Counted from the first letter of the stretch, positions 1-8,961 are shown. The stretch: DNA of 63,877 nt from Syntrophaceae bacterium (GCA_013388635.1 JACAEX010000022.1:1-63877), one strand, 5' to 3'. The notes: a model not told the origin generated them from the letters alone. Numbers and translations: made by a program.

Positions 1-56
1 CCACAAAGCCGACGACGAACTTCTAAAATTGCTTAAACCGATCGAAAAACCAAGGT

Positions 57-109
57 GTGCACTTTTAAACTTTAAATCCATAAAAACGGTGCACTTTTAA
101 TTCTTAAAT
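57..109. repeat. Pair of 21-bp direct repeats upstream of the first gene
   Basis: Two copies of a sequence beginning GTGCACTTTTAA and ending TTAAAT lie at 57-77 and 89-109, 32 bp apart (three helical turns). They sit about 80 bp before the response regulator-LpxC gene. The copies differ only in the middle three bases. They could be an operator or the remains of an older repeat. I see no gene in 1-190 and no convincing sigma-70 promoter there. Confidence 0.45.
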
Positions 110-190
110 GACATTCCAATAAAAGTGGTTGATTGTTTGGCGAGGTTGTGATAAAGGAACTTTAGACGGAACAACCTGAAGGGACATTTC

Positions 191-1549
191 ATGGAGAAAA
201 AGATCCTCGTTGTCGATGATGAAGAAAGGGTGCTTCAATCGATTGCGGGCGTTCTGGAGGATGAAGGGTATCGGGTCGCCACCGCGCGAAGCGGGGAGGA
301 GGCGATCGGGGTCTTTCAGCGAGAGGAGCCGGATGTCGCCCTGGTCGATATCTGGATGCCAGGGATCGACGGCATCGAGGTGTTGAAAAGGCTCAAATGG
401 ATTGCTCCGGACTGTCAGGTGATCATGATTTCAGGCCACGCCACGATTTCCACAGCGATGACCGCTGTGAAATTGGGAGCCTTCGATTTCATTGAGAAAC
501 CTCTCTCCCTTGACGTTCTCCTCATGACGGTCCGCCGGGCGATCGATCGTCAACAGGAGTTGCTATCGGCTCAGCGGTCTGAGGAGATCGTCGTCGAAGA
601 TTCTGCCTTCACAACGAGGTCCGTTCCGTTGAACGAATTGACCGGTCCTCCTTTCACCTCTCTGCGGGAAGCGATCTCCCTGTCCCAAAGGACCTCAAAG
701 AAGAAGGAGAGCACTTTGCTGCACCAGCGGACCCTTAAACGGAGCATGGTGCTTTACGGAACAGGCCTTCATTCCGGTATGAAGACAGGACTTCTCCTCC
801 AGCCCCTTCCTCCCAACAGCGGGATCCTGTTCGGCAACATCTCATCGGACGAGGTCGTCCCTGCCCATCTCGACTATGTCCAGACGACGGAATTTGCCAC
901 CTCCCTGAGGAAGGGGAGAGCGGTCGCCAGAACGATCGAACACCTTATGGCCGTGCTCCATGCCTATCGCATTACGAATTTGATGGTCAAGATGATCGAA
1001 GAGATTCCGGTGATGGATGGGTCAGCATTGGAGTTTTGTAAGGTGATCGAAGAGGCAGGGGTGGAGGAGCAGGAGGAGAGCCTTGAAGAGCTCGTCATCG
1101 ATCAACGGCTGGAGGTGGTTCATGGGAACAAATCGCTGGTGGTTGAACCTGCCGATCTCTTTTTAATCTACTTTTTTCTCGACTATCCTCCCCCGATCGG
1201 ACAGCAGGGTTTTGCCTTTGCCTTAGAGAATGAGAAGGTCTTCAGGGATCAGATTGCGCCGGCGAGGACATTTGGTTTTCTGAAAGATGTGGAGATGCTC
1301 GAGAGGATGGGGATGGGAGGAGGAGGGAGGCTTCACAACTTCATCCTGCTCGACGATGAGAAGATCGTGAACACCGAACTTCGGTTCTCGGATGAATTTG
1401 TCCGGCATAAGATATTAGACCTGATCGGCGATTTCTATCTCCTCAATCGGCCGGTTCGGGGCAGGGTGATGGCCCGACTGACCGGCCACACGGAAAACAT
1501 TGCCCTCCTGAAGAAGATCCAGGAAGCGATCAGAGAGAAAGAACGGTGA
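191..1549 (+). CDS. lpxC: Response regulator receiver fused to LpxC deacetylase
   Basis: The 452-residue protein joins two domains. Residues 1-120 are a CheY-like receiver with acidic pocket D9/D10, phospho-acceptor D53 and the conserved KP at 103-104. After a linker of about 55 residues, residues 178-450 are UDP-3-O-acyl-N-acetylglucosamine deacetylase, the committed step of lipid A synthesis in the cytoplasm. The LpxC catalytic set looks complete: E250-H251, zinc ligands H406 and D410 in the stretch FVRHKILD, and H433 in the GH..N motif. LpxC alone is about 300 residues, so the receiver is an extra N-terminal module. The start has AAGGG about 9 nt upstream. The next gene follows after 6 nt, so the two are probably cotranscribed. 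A phosphorylation input controlling LPS synthesis is the natural reading, but that is inference. Confidence 0.9.
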   Translation: MEKKILVVDDEERVLQSIAGVLEDEGYRVATARSGEEAIGVFQREEPDVALVDIWMPGIDGIEVLKRLKWIAPDCQVIMISGHATISTAMTAVKLGAFDFIEKPLSLDVLLMTVRRAIDRQQELLSAQRSEEIVVEDSAFTTRSVPLNELTGPPFTSLREAISLSQRTSKKKESTLLHQRTLKRSMVLYGTGLHSGMKTGLLLQPLPPNSGILFGNISSDEVVPAHLDYVQTTEFATSLRKGRAVARTIEHLMAVLHAYRITNLMVKMIEEIPVMDGSALEFCKVIEEAGVEEQEESLEELVIDQRLEVVHGNKSLVVEPADLFLIYFFLDYPPPIGQQGFAFALENEKVFRDQIAPARTFGFLKDVEMLERMGMGGGGRLHNFILLDDEKIVNTELRFSDEFVRHKILDLIGDFYLLNRPVRGRVMARLTGHTENIALLKKIQEAIREKER

Positions 1550-1555
1550 GGAGAG

Positions 1556-1954
1556 ATGGCACACGAAGAGATCCGACCCCCGGTTAAAGAGTTCCTCGAT
1601 CTATTGGCCGACCTGCTGGCTGAGAAGTATTTCGAAAGAATGGACGAACGGATGAAGAAGATCCCTGAGCTCAGGAGGTTGATCACCGCCAAAGAGGCGG
1701 GCCAGTATCTGAGCCTCTCCACGGATACCATCTACCGATTGGCCTCGCTGAAGAAACTTCCCTATCTCAAGATCGGAGGCCGGGTCCTTTTTGATGTGAA
1801 GGCCCTGGACCACTGGATTGACAGGCACCTAATTCGAGAGAAGGAGTGGAAGAGACAGGAACTCATGCCTGAGATCGAAAAGGAACGAGGGGATGCCAGG
1901 ACCTCCAGGGAGTCCGATCTTCTCGGCCTCCTCAAGAAGAAGGGAAAGGATTGA
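1556..1954 (+). CDS. Excisionase-type helix-turn-helix protein
   Basis: This 132-residue protein has a MerR/excisionase-like winged helix (HTH_17 type) at about residues 40-90, with the typical sequence ITAKEAGQYLSLSTDTIYRL followed by a GGRVLFD wing. The N- and C-terminal flanks are charged and probably helical, with no second domain I recognise. It starts 6 nt after the receiver-LpxC stop codon with GGAGAG as ribosome site, so it belongs to the same operon. Proteins of this class are usually small DNA-binding regulators or recombination-directionality factors. No integrase lies nearby, so a regulator role is more likely. The target is unknown. Confidence 0.75.
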   Translation: MAHEEIRPPVKEFLDLLADLLAEKYFERMDERMKKIPELRRLITAKEAGQYLSLSTDTIYRLASLKKLPYLKIGGRVLFDVKALDHWIDRHLIREKEWKRQELMPEIEKERGDARTSRESDLLGLLKKKGKD

Positions 1955-1990
1955 GTCCGAAACGTTAGACCTCTCTCAACCGGGTGGATC

Positions 1991-2917
1991 ATGAAGACGA
2001 AATTGATACTCCGGCATCCGATCTCCACACTCTCCAATCAGGTACTCTTCCCTGCGGGGACCTTGATGACTGAAGAAGCGTTGGATGGTGTGATCGATTC
2101 CAACACGGCTTATCCCTATCCAAGCGCTCCGCTTCTTTCGTACGGTACGGTCAAGGAGGACTGCTTAAATTTTCTCAGCGCCCCTCCTTACCGGACGGTC
2201 TTCTCAGCCAAGGGCCAGATCGATGACCTCCTCCAGGTCATGGAAAACGTTTCTCTTTCGATGCCCATTTTGCAATCGCTGGACTATTTCAAGAAGTATG
2301 ACTTCCACACCTACTCCCATGTGCTCACGGTCTTTGCCCTGTCCACCCTTCTGGCAAAGGATCTGATCCCTGATCACCAGGAGTGTATCCGACTCTCAGC
2401 CACTGGCCCCACCCATGACATCGGCAAGATCTGTGTGCCTCTGCCCATTCTGAAAAAGACCACACCTCTGACCAGGGCGGAGCATAGTTTTATTGAACAT
2501 CACGCCGCGGCAGGCTATGTGCTGCTCAGTTATTACTCCAAAAGGACCGAGCACCTCGGATCCAAGGTAGCCTTAGACCATCATGAGAGGAGAGATCGAT
2601 CAGGATATCCTCGAGCCGTTCCGCTCGACGATCCCATGGTAGAGATCGTCGCCGTGAGTGACATTTACGATGCACTGATCAAGCCCAGGCCTTATCGATC
2701 CGGACCTTATGATAATCGGACCGCCCTGGAGGAGATCACTGAAATGGCGGAACAGAATAAGATCGGGTGGGATGTGCTCAGGGTGCTCATCGCTCATAAC
2801 CGGGAATCCAAACCCGACTATCGAGAGATCAGGATCTCCGCGGAAAAGAGGGGGACTCCACCTTCTTACAATGTGCACGGTATGATCGCTGAAGAAGAGG
2901 CGGACCCGAAGGACTGA
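1991..2917 (+). CDS. HD-GYP domain phosphodiesterase-like protein
   Basis: The C-terminal two thirds of this 308-residue protein form an HD-GYP domain: the metal-binding HD pair is H142-D143 (THDIGK), HH at 197-198 opens the HHE-type motif, and the GYP triplet is at 205-207. HD-GYP enzymes hydrolyse the second messenger cyclic di-GMP. The first 90 residues match no sensor domain I recognise, and no receiver or membrane segment is seen. The gene is 36 nt downstream of the HTH gene in the same direction and may complete a three-gene regulatory operon headed by the receiver-LpxC fusion. It converges with the oxidoreductase gene on the other strand 26 nt away. Confidence 0.85.
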   Translation: MKTKLILRHPISTLSNQVLFPAGTLMTEEALDGVIDSNTAYPYPSAPLLSYGTVKEDCLNFLSAPPYRTVFSAKGQIDDLLQVMENVSLSMPILQSLDYFKKYDFHTYSHVLTVFALSTLLAKDLIPDHQECIRLSATGPTHDIGKICVPLPILKKTTPLTRAEHSFIEHHAAAGYVLLSYYSKRTEHLGSKVALDHHERRDRSGYPRAVPLDDPMVEIVAVSDIYDALIKPRPYRSGPYDNRTALEEITEMAEQNKIGWDVLRVLIAHNRESKPDYREIRISAEKRGTPPSYNVHGMIAEEEADPKD

Positions 2918-2943
2918 ACCGGCCGGTCACCGGATTTCGGCCT

Positions 2944-4791
2944 TTACCTCGACAGCCCCAGCTCCCTTAATTTTTCAGGAGTGGGGATGCCCTCTTCAGA
3001 CCAGCCTCGATACTCGTAGTATTCGCCGAGCATCTGACCGAGGGGAGGAAGATTGGGCGTCAGGCCCTTTCCAATCCGCTTAAACGTCAGGGAACGGAAG
3101 GGGAGGAAGTCGTCTTTTCTACTGATCCCTAACCTCACGTTATACAGCCTCTTCAGATTGAAGATCCGGTCTCCGGTCTTCATAAACTCCTCGATCGTCA
3201 TCTCCGCCCCTGTCACGTCCCGATACCATTTCACGATGTCGGTGAGCGTCACCCCTCCGAAAAGGATGAACTTGCAAAGTTTGAGGGAGTCCATCATTCC
3301 CATCACGTTTTGAGTCTTGGCGGCAAGGGCTGCTTTGCCCTCGACCTTGAATCGGTCAAGGGGCTCCGGGATCCCGATCTCAGGGGCTTTTAACACCCTC
3401 TCGAAGGTATGGCTGAGGCCGGAAAGGTGGCAGGCTCCTCTTGCTGAGGTTGCAAACGCCACAGCCCCTGCGTTATATCCTCTCGGATCATGGGCAGGCA
3501 GTTCGAGACCTTTGACGTGCATGGCGAATTCCACAGAATTCTTTCCTATCTCTTCAGAGGCCTTTTTTACTCCCTTCCCAAGAATTTCTCCGGCCCCTTT
3601 CTTCTGGGCGATCATCTTGATCATCCCGATCAATGCCTCAGCGCTTCCCCACCGAAGCTCGATGCCACCGGTATCCTCTCGATCGATCAAACCCTTCTCA
3701 TAGGCTTCCATGCCAAAGGCAATCGCCCCTCCGGTTGAGATCGTGTCGAGGCCGAAGCGGTTGCAGAGTTCGTTGGCGAAACAGAGGGCCTCCAGATCAT
3801 CGACCAGACAGCTGCTTCCGAGCAGGGCCAGGGTTTCGTATTCTGGGCCTGCACCGTCCACGCCCGCATAGGGACCTTTCTCCACCTTCACCTTTCTTCC
3901 GCAGCCCAGGATGCAGGCGTCGCAGTAGTATCGGCCGGTCAAGACCGTTTCAGACATCGTAAAGCCATTGATCTTTTCTGCAGACTCCTCCCATCTTCCA
4001 ACAAATTTCCAGTTCTGGAGAGGAAGTGTGCCCATGGCCTCAAAGGCGGAGAGTCCGCCCGAGGTCCCATATTTTCTGAAGTTCTCTGCATTCTTATTGA
4101 TCAGGGGAGCGAACTCCTTCGGCAGCCGGGCCACGCTCTCCGGGTCGTGGACAGAGACATTTCCGGTTCCGTAAACGACGATGGCCTTCAGGTTCTTTGA
4201 ACCCATCACCGCTCCCATTCCACAGCGGCCAGCAGCCCGCGCGTCCTTACCATCTGTCAGAATGGCAGCGAGCGGGACCAGGTTTTCTCCTGCCTGACCG
4301 ATGGTGCTCACCACGGCCTTTTCGTGGGTCTCCCCCCTCAGAACGGGATCGATCTCATAGGTATCTTTTCCCCAGAGGTGGGAGGCATCTCGGATCTCCC
4401 ATCTCCCGTCGTGAAGCCAGAGGTAGACCGGCTTTTCAGATCTGCCGGTGATGATGATCCCATCGAACCCGGCCCTTTTCAGGTTGGCGCCCCAGCTCCC
4501 GCCCACATCCGATTCGCCAAAGATGCCCGTAAGAGGAGACCTGCAAACCACCGCGTGCCTTCCGCTCAGCGGAACAGACGTTCCTGTAAACGGGCCGGTC
4601 ATGAAGATCAGCGGATTCTCCGGAGCGAGAGGGCTTGTCCTCTCATCGCTCATTTCATACAGAAATTTTGCTCCCAGACCACTCCCGCCGACGAACTGGC
4701 GAGCCCATTCTTCGTTCAGATCCTCAACACGGACTCTGGAATTTGACAGGTCGACATATAAAAGCCTACCGGCATAACCTCTTAATTTCAT
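2944..4791 (-). CDS. Aldehyde ferredoxin oxidoreductase family protein
   Basis: The 615-residue protein is a full-length member of the tungsten-dependent AOR family, which oxidises aldehydes to acids, or runs in reverse, with ferredoxin as partner. The N-terminal region shows the family start GYAGRLLYVDLS and the FVGGSGLGAKFLYE stretch. The [4Fe-4S] ligands are visible as C290-x2-C293-x3-C297 and, far downstream, C506 in LKLCKF. The start has GGAG 6 nt before ATG. No partner subunit or MoaD-like gene is adjacent. The tungstate transporter at 35-38 kb could supply the metal. The substrate cannot be read from sequence, because paralogues act on many aldehydes or on benzoyl-CoA. Confidence 0.92.
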   Translation of the reverse strand: MKLRGYAGRLLYVDLSNSRVRVEDLNEEWARQFVGGSGLGAKFLYEMSDERTSPLAPENPLIFMTGPFTGTSVPLSGRHAVVCRSPLTGIFGESDVGGSWGANLKRAGFDGIIITGRSEKPVYLWLHDGRWEIRDASHLWGKDTYEIDPVLRGETHEKAVVSTIGQAGENLVPLAAILTDGKDARAAGRCGMGAVMGSKNLKAIVVYGTGNVSVHDPESVARLPKEFAPLINKNAENFRKYGTSGGLSAFEAMGTLPLQNWKFVGRWEESAEKINGFTMSETVLTGRYYCDACILGCGRKVKVEKGPYAGVDGAGPEYETLALLGSSCLVDDLEALCFANELCNRFGLDTISTGGAIAFGMEAYEKGLIDREDTGGIELRWGSAEALIGMIKMIAQKKGAGEILGKGVKKASEEIGKNSVEFAMHVKGLELPAHDPRGYNAGAVAFATSARGACHLSGLSHTFERVLKAPEIGIPEPLDRFKVEGKAALAAKTQNVMGMMDSLKLCKFILFGGVTLTDIVKWYRDVTGAEMTIEEFMKTGDRIFNLKRLYNVRLGISRKDDFLPFRSLTFKRIGKGLTPNLPPLGQMLGEYYEYRGWSEEGIPTPEKLRELGLSR

Positions 4792-4859
4792 GGCGAACTC
4801 CTCTGTCCCTGAGATGGATTAGGATTAAAATGTGCCCCAGCCGAACCCCCTTTGTCAAC

Positions 4860-5579
4860 TCATGGGTCGATTCTTGCCGGCAGCTCAGGAAGTTCGATGA
4901 TCAAATTGATTCCTTTGCCTATGTCAATGGTCAAGGTCACTTTCCCTTTCTGCTTGGCAATCACTCCACCCATCAGCTGGAGCTCCAGGTCCACTTCTTT
5001 ATCGTAGGTTTTCTCAAAGACTGTTTTCAGAAAAAGGGTCAATATTTCGGAAAGGGCCTCTCCGGAGATGAGCGATCCCTCTGCATTGACTCTCATGCAG
5101 ACGTTGTTTCCTTCCTGGTAGGATTCAAAGGTCAAATGGTTTGCCCGATCGATGGCCTGACGCATCTTCGCGATCACCTCTCTGACAATTGCAATTTCTT
5201 CCCTCTGTTCCAGCGTAGTGTAGATGATCTTTTTCAACTCTTCGTTTTTCCACGGCTTGGAAATAAACCGGCATACCTCCCCCTCATTGATCGCTCCGAT
5301 CAGGACATCGATGTCAGTAAAGCCGCTTAAGAGGATTCGGATGGAATCCGGATACCGTTGCTTGATCTGGGTCAGCAGCTCGATCCCGGACATCCCGGGC
5401 ATGCGCTGGTCAGAGATCACCATATCGATTCCGTTCGGAGGGATCTTCTCTAATGCCTCCTGACCACTGGTAGCGGTAATGATCTCAAAACGCTTCTCCT
5501 CCCCCAAGACCCGTTGGAGGATCCGGAGAATATATTCCTCGTCGTCGACCAAGAGAAGTGTGTACTTATCCTTCTTCAT
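4860..5579 (-). CDS. Response regulator with unassigned C-terminal region
   Basis: Residues 1-125 form a receiver domain with DD at 12-13, phospho-acceptor D57 (VISDQRMPGMSG) and KPW near residue 107. This is the RpfG-like receiver subtype often found with HD-GYP outputs. The remaining 115 residues contain a helical stretch and then a beta-rich segment (KVTLTIDIG) with no output domain that I can name. I chose the ATG at 5579, which has AGGAGG 10 nt upstream; a TTG three codons earlier would overlap that site. The gene is 68 nt upstream of the AOR gene on the same strand. Total length is 239 residues. Confidence 0.82.
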   Translation of the reverse strand: MKKDKYTLLLVDDEEYILRILQRVLGEEKRFEIITATSGQEALEKIPPNGIDMVISDQRMPGMSGIELLTQIKQRYPDSIRILLSGFTDIDVLIGAINEGEVCRFISKPWKNEELKKIIYTTLEQREEIAIVREVIAKMRQAIDRANHLTFESYQEGNNVCMRVNAEGSLISGEALSEILTLFLKTVFEKTYDKEVDLELQLMGGVIAKQKGKVTLTIDIGKGINLIIELPELPARIDP

Positions 5580-5655
5580 TTTGTCCAAACCTCCTAAGAA
5601 GCATAAATTTTGGGCCGAACCAGGAATTCATCAGAAACCCTTCAAATCGCAGCCT

Positions 5656-6492
5656 CTATTTCACGGCCCCTGTGACGAGCCCGGTCAGCAGATGGCGTCG
5701 AAAGCAGTAATAAAGGATGACAGGCGGAATGGAGTAGAGGACAGACTCCGCCATCAAAAGATTCCAAGGCGCATCATCCGTGGCCAAGAAGTTTCCCATG
5801 GCCACGGGGATGGTGATGTTGGTCTCGCCTGATAGGAAGAGCACGGCATAGAGGTATTCATTCCAGGAATAAAGGAAAGCATAGGTCGCAATGGCCACAA
5901 TGGCCGGGAGGATGAGCGGCAAGTAGATGTGGAAGAAAAGCTGCCAGGATCCTGCTCCGTCTATGGCTGCGGCCTCATCGATCTGCGATGGTACGGTCTT
6001 CCCATAATCCCAGAGGATCCAGACGGCATAGGGTGAGGTGAATGTAATCATAACCAGGATCACCGAGAGCTTCGTTCCAATCAGGTCATAGTCTGCCATC
6101 AGTTTGAAGAAGGGGATGGAGAGGAAGGAAGAGGGAATGATGTAGGTGAAGAGGGCCATGCCGGAGATAAAGCGGCTTCCACGAAATCGGATCCTGGCCA
6201 GCGCAAAGCTTCCCAGAGTTCCCACGATGAGGACTGCTGCTGTGGTCAGCAGGGCGATGGCCACGCTGTTGTAGAGCTGGGTCCAGAATTGGCTGACGAA
6301 GTAGTTGCTCTGCTGGAGCGTCTGGGTGTAATTTTCCAGGGTAGGGCTGTTCACATAGAGCTTGGGCTTGAACAGATCCTCCCAGGGTGTCAAGGAAAGC
6401 AACGACATATAGTAGACGGGAAAGATGGTCCAGACAGCAATGAGGCCACACAGACCAAAGAAAAGAATTTTTCGCAAGCCTCGTAGACGCAT
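5656..6492 (-). CDS. Carbohydrate ABC transporter permease, MalG/UgpE type
   Basis: This inner-membrane permease has about six hydrophobic segments and the binding-protein-dependent transport signature with the EAA loop near DEAAAIDGAGSWQLFFHIYLP, which contacts the ATPase. I place the start at 6492 (MRLRGLRK), with AGGAG 8 nt upstream and 11 nt after the end of the partner permease; a longer reading would run back through that gene. It forms a three-gene unit with the MalF-type permease and the binding protein. No ATPase gene lies in or next to the unit, so a shared ATPase encoded elsewhere is likely. The sugar is unknown. Confidence 0.88.
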   Translation of the reverse strand: MRLRGLRKILFFGLCGLIAVWTIFPVYYMSLLSLTPWEDLFKPKLYVNSPTLENYTQTLQQSNYFVSQFWTQLYNSVAIALLTTAAVLIVGTLGSFALARIRFRGSRFISGMALFTYIIPSSFLSIPFFKLMADYDLIGTKLSVILVMITFTSPYAVWILWDYGKTVPSQIDEAAAIDGAGSWQLFFHIYLPLILPAIVAIATYAFLYSWNEYLYAVLFLSGETNITIPVAMGNFLATDDAPWNLLMAESVLYSIPPVILYYCFRRHLLTGLVTGAVK

Positions 6493-6503
6493 CTGGTAGA
6501 CTC

Positions 6504-7421
6504 CTACTTCACCTTTCGGATCAGGATGAAAATGAAAAGGAGCGTCACGGGCAGTGCCGTGGTGAAGACCCCAACTCCCCAATCAATTTTGCCCATCTGA
6601 AACGTGTACCGGTATGCCAGGGTTGCAAGGACGTGAGTCGAATCGCCTGGAGCCCCGCCTGTCATGAGCTTGATGATCACAAAGTCTCCCAGTGTGAAGA
6701 CCATGGACAAAAGACTGCAAATCAGGTAGAGATTCTGGAGCATAGGGAAGGTGACGTATCGAAATTTCTGAAGAGGTCTCGCTCCGTCAATATCCGAGGC
6801 TTCATAAAGCTCCCTGGGAATGCTTCGTCGTCCTGCCACGAAGATCAGCGTCCAGAAGGGAAGGTACTTCCAGATGTGGTAGATAATAGCAGCCGCCAAT
6901 GCGGTCGGACGCCGGACCAACCAGGGATAGCCCTCCAATCCAAAATCGATCAGGATCTTGTTTATAATTCCCCATTGCCCGTTCAGCATCCACCGAAATG
7001 AGAATATGCCGGGCAAGGAAGGAATGGCCCAGGGGAGCAGAAAGAGACCACCCAGGACCCGGATCGCCCAGTGCTCCACGCAGAAGAGAGCTGAAAGCAC
7101 CAGAGCCAGGAACATCTTGACGTTCACCGCCACGCCCACAAAGATGATGGTATTGAAAATGGTCTGGATGAAGATCGGATCTGAAAAGATGGCAGGGTAG
7201 ATCGTCCGGTCCAACCCCAGATAAACCTCGTACAGCATGGGAGTGATGACGAGAACGAGAAAGATGAGGATCAATGGAGAGCAGAAGAGCAACCCAAGGC
7301 TGGTCTTCCGGCTCCAGTGTTCCCTGCGGACGACGGTAGGTGAAGGCATGGCTACAGGTAGAATCTCTGCCATAGAATCCAAAATAGAGCGGGTGGAAGG
7401 GCCCGGGTCTCCCACCCGCAT
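6504..7421 (-). CDS. Carbohydrate ABC transporter permease, MalF/UgpA type
   Basis: The 305-residue protein has about six membrane segments and the EAA-loop motif ELYEASDIDGARPLQKFRYVTFP, typical of the first permease in sugar importers. It lies 27 nt after the binding-protein gene. The ATG at 7421 lies at the edge of a small inverted repeat (TTCGGGG/CCCCGAA) and lacks a strong ribosome site. Internal ATG codons at 7373 and 7349 are alternatives, because the first 25 residues are not hydrophobic or conserved-looking. Confidence 0.85.
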   Translation of the reverse strand: MRVGDPGPSTRSILDSMAEILPVAMPSPTVVRREHWSRKTSLGLLFCSPLILIFLVLVITPMLYEVYLGLDRTIYPAIFSDPIFIQTIFNTIIFVGVAVNVKMFLALVLSALFCVEHWAIRVLGGLFLLPWAIPSLPGIFSFRWMLNGQWGIINKILIDFGLEGYPWLVRRPTALAAAIIYHIWKYLPFWTLIFVAGRRSIPRELYEASDIDGARPLQKFRYVTFPMLQNLYLICSLLSMVFTLGDFVIIKLMTGGAPGDSTHVLATLAYRYTFQMGKIDWGVGVFTTALPVTLLFIFILIRKVK

Positions 7422-7436
7422 TCGGGGTTCCCCGAA
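7421..7436. other. Small inverted repeat between binding protein and permease genes
   Basis: TTCGGGG and CCCCGAA face each other across 2 nt between the binding-protein stop codon and the permease start. In mRNA this could form a short stem covering the permease initiation site. Hairpins at this position are common in ABC importer operons, where they let the binding protein be made in excess of the permeases. Its effect here is inferred. Confidence 0.35.
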
Positions 7437-7448
7437 AATGTTCTTCCC

Positions 7449-8837
7449 TTACTTCCAGCCAGCAAAGATTGTCTGGATTCGGCTTATTGCCTCATCCGCT
7501 GCCTTCTCGTTTGTCCATTTCTCCGTCACCACTCTGGAGATCGCCTTTCCCCACACATTCTCTGTGTAAACCTGGGAGTAGGCGGGATGGTGGCTATAGT
7601 AGAAGGCGCGTGTAGGGTTCTTCAGGAACTGATCGGTGACCACTGGAATGTGCGGATCTTTTGGATCGTGGAAGAAGGGATCTGCTGCCACATCCTTGAA
7701 GGACGGGAACCAGCGGCCGTTCGACGCCTTGACATACTCGGTGAAATGTTTGGGCCCCAAGACATACCTGATGAATTTTCTGGCCAATACCTGCTCCTTC
7801 GCATCCTTCGGGATGATGACGGACTTCACAGAGACGAGGTAGGGGTAACCCTTTCCATCCGGAGCAGCAGGCTGCAGGATGGTTCCAATCTTATTGTAGT
7901 AATTGTCTTTGTTGGTGAAGAAATGGGCGCCCGGGATCGAGATGGAAGGATTGGGCGTCATCACGACTGTCTTGTTGTGGAAGTTGGCGTTGTTGTCGCC
8001 GTCCGTCCAGGTCAAGGCATCCGTGGGCACATAACCTTCGTTATAGATGCTGGTAAAGAAAGCCAATGTCTTGACGATGGCCTCGCGATTCTTAGGCTCT
8101 CCGGCTATCACCTTCCCATCGGGTGATAAAATCTCTCCTCGAAAGGCGAGCAGATACTGTTCGAAGTTGTAGAAGGTGTCGGTGGCACGGCTGGAAGAGG
8201 TCATGCCGATCCCATAAACCTTACCGTACTTGGCAGGATCCTTCTTCCGGAGGTTATCCTGCACCTTCTTCCAGAATGCCCAGTGTTCATCCCACTTCAT
8301 CGGGATCTTCTTGGGATCAGGATCGAAGCCGGCCTCCTTCACGAGATCCTTCCAGTAGTGGGTGCCCAGCGCCTGTGCCTCAATGGGGATGGAGTAGTAA
8401 CTCCACTTCTTCTCAACGTTGTTATAAAGCCATCCGGTCTTGAGATGCGATTCCAGGTAGCGGGGCTTCAGATCGTTAATGACATCGGAGACATCAGACA
8501 ATCTTCCCTCCCACGCAAATTTGGGCGCGATCTGCCAATCCGTGAAGAAACAGAAAGCCACATCAGGCACCCGCCGGGCGATCAGGGCACTGATGATCTT
8601 TGGACCCAGGTCATCCTGAATGGTGAAGGTGAGGTCCACATCGACATTGTTGAACTGAGCAAACTCCGTAGCCAGCTTTTGCATGCCTGCATCTTCCTCT
8701 TTGTAATAACCCTTGTTCCACCAGACAACGAGCTTGGGCTTCGAAAAGGCCATCTCAAGGCCCGGCCCAAGGAAAGAAAAGATGACACCGAGTGCAACGA
8801 TCCAGAGAATATGCCGTCTGAGAAAATGTCTTTCCAT
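7449..8837 (-). CDS. Extracellular solute-binding protein (sugar ABC importer)
   Basis: The 462-residue protein starts with a Sec signal peptide (residues 1-32, charged ERHFLRRH then a hydrophobic run) and has no lipobox, so it is probably periplasmic. The mature part begins KPKLVVWWNKG and continues like family 1 carbohydrate-binding proteins (MalE/UgpB fold). It is the first gene of the importer operon, with AAAGGAGGAG upstream of the ATG and a sigma-70-like promoter at 8892-8919. The aromatic-rich composition fits sugar binding, but the ligand is not identifiable. Confidence 0.88.
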   Translation of the reverse strand: MERHFLRRHILWIVALGVIFSFLGPGLEMAFSKPKLVVWWNKGYYKEEDAGMQKLATEFAQFNNVDVDLTFTIQDDLGPKIISALIARRVPDVAFCFFTDWQIAPKFAWEGRLSDVSDVINDLKPRYLESHLKTGWLYNNVEKKWSYYSIPIEAQALGTHYWKDLVKEAGFDPDPKKIPMKWDEHWAFWKKVQDNLRKKDPAKYGKVYGIGMTSSSRATDTFYNFEQYLLAFRGEILSPDGKVIAGEPKNREAIVKTLAFFTSIYNEGYVPTDALTWTDGDNNANFHNKTVVMTPNPSISIPGAHFFTNKDNYYNKIGTILQPAAPDGKGYPYLVSVKSVIIPKDAKEQVLARKFIRYVLGPKHFTEYVKASNGRWFPSFKDVAADPFFHDPKDPHIPVVTDQFLKNPTRAFYYSHHPAYSQVYTENVWGKAISRVVTEKWTNEKAADEAISRIQTIFAGWK

Positions 8838-8891
8838 CTTTTTACTCCTCCTTTCTTTGTAAAGTAGGCCTCCCCTTGGACTCCAAAGAGC

Positions 8892-8919
8892 AATTTACCA
8901 TATCCACAGGGAATGTCAA
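8892..8919 (-). promoter_or_regulatory. Promoter for the sugar importer operon
   Basis: On the minus strand TTGACA (8919-8914) is followed after 16 bp by TAAATT (8897-8892), about 55 bp upstream of the binding-protein ATG. It is back to back with a plus-strand promoter at 8933-8961. The two -35 boxes form an inverted repeat, TGTCAA-N13-TTGACA, that could also be an operator. Confidence 0.5.
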
Positions 8920-8932
8920 TCCTTCGAAATGC

Positions 8933-8961
8933 TTGACAGGAATGAAGACCAGACTTATCAT
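8933..8961 (+). promoter_or_regulatory. Near-consensus sigma-70 promoter reading into a small ORF
   Basis: TTGACA at 8933-8938 and TATCAT at 8956-8961 are separated by exactly 17 bp. The predicted start of transcription near 8968 lies only a few bases before a strong ribosome site (GGAAGGAGGTGA, 8971-8982). The unit ends at the hairpin terminator at 9095-9131, giving a transcript of about 160 nt. Confidence 0.6.

Noticed and set aside
130-160. Possible sigma-54 promoter before the first gene (TTGGCGAGGTTGTGA)
   Set aside because: The downstream GC element is absent at the required spacing.
1223-1731. Open frames antisense to the receiver-LpxC and HTH genes
   Set aside because: They mirror strongly coding plus-strand frames, have no ribosome site and show no recognisable domain.
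3053-4777. Many plus-strand open frames across the AOR gene
   Set aside because: They are shadows of the long conserved minus-strand frame, whose cysteine motifs and length fit the family.
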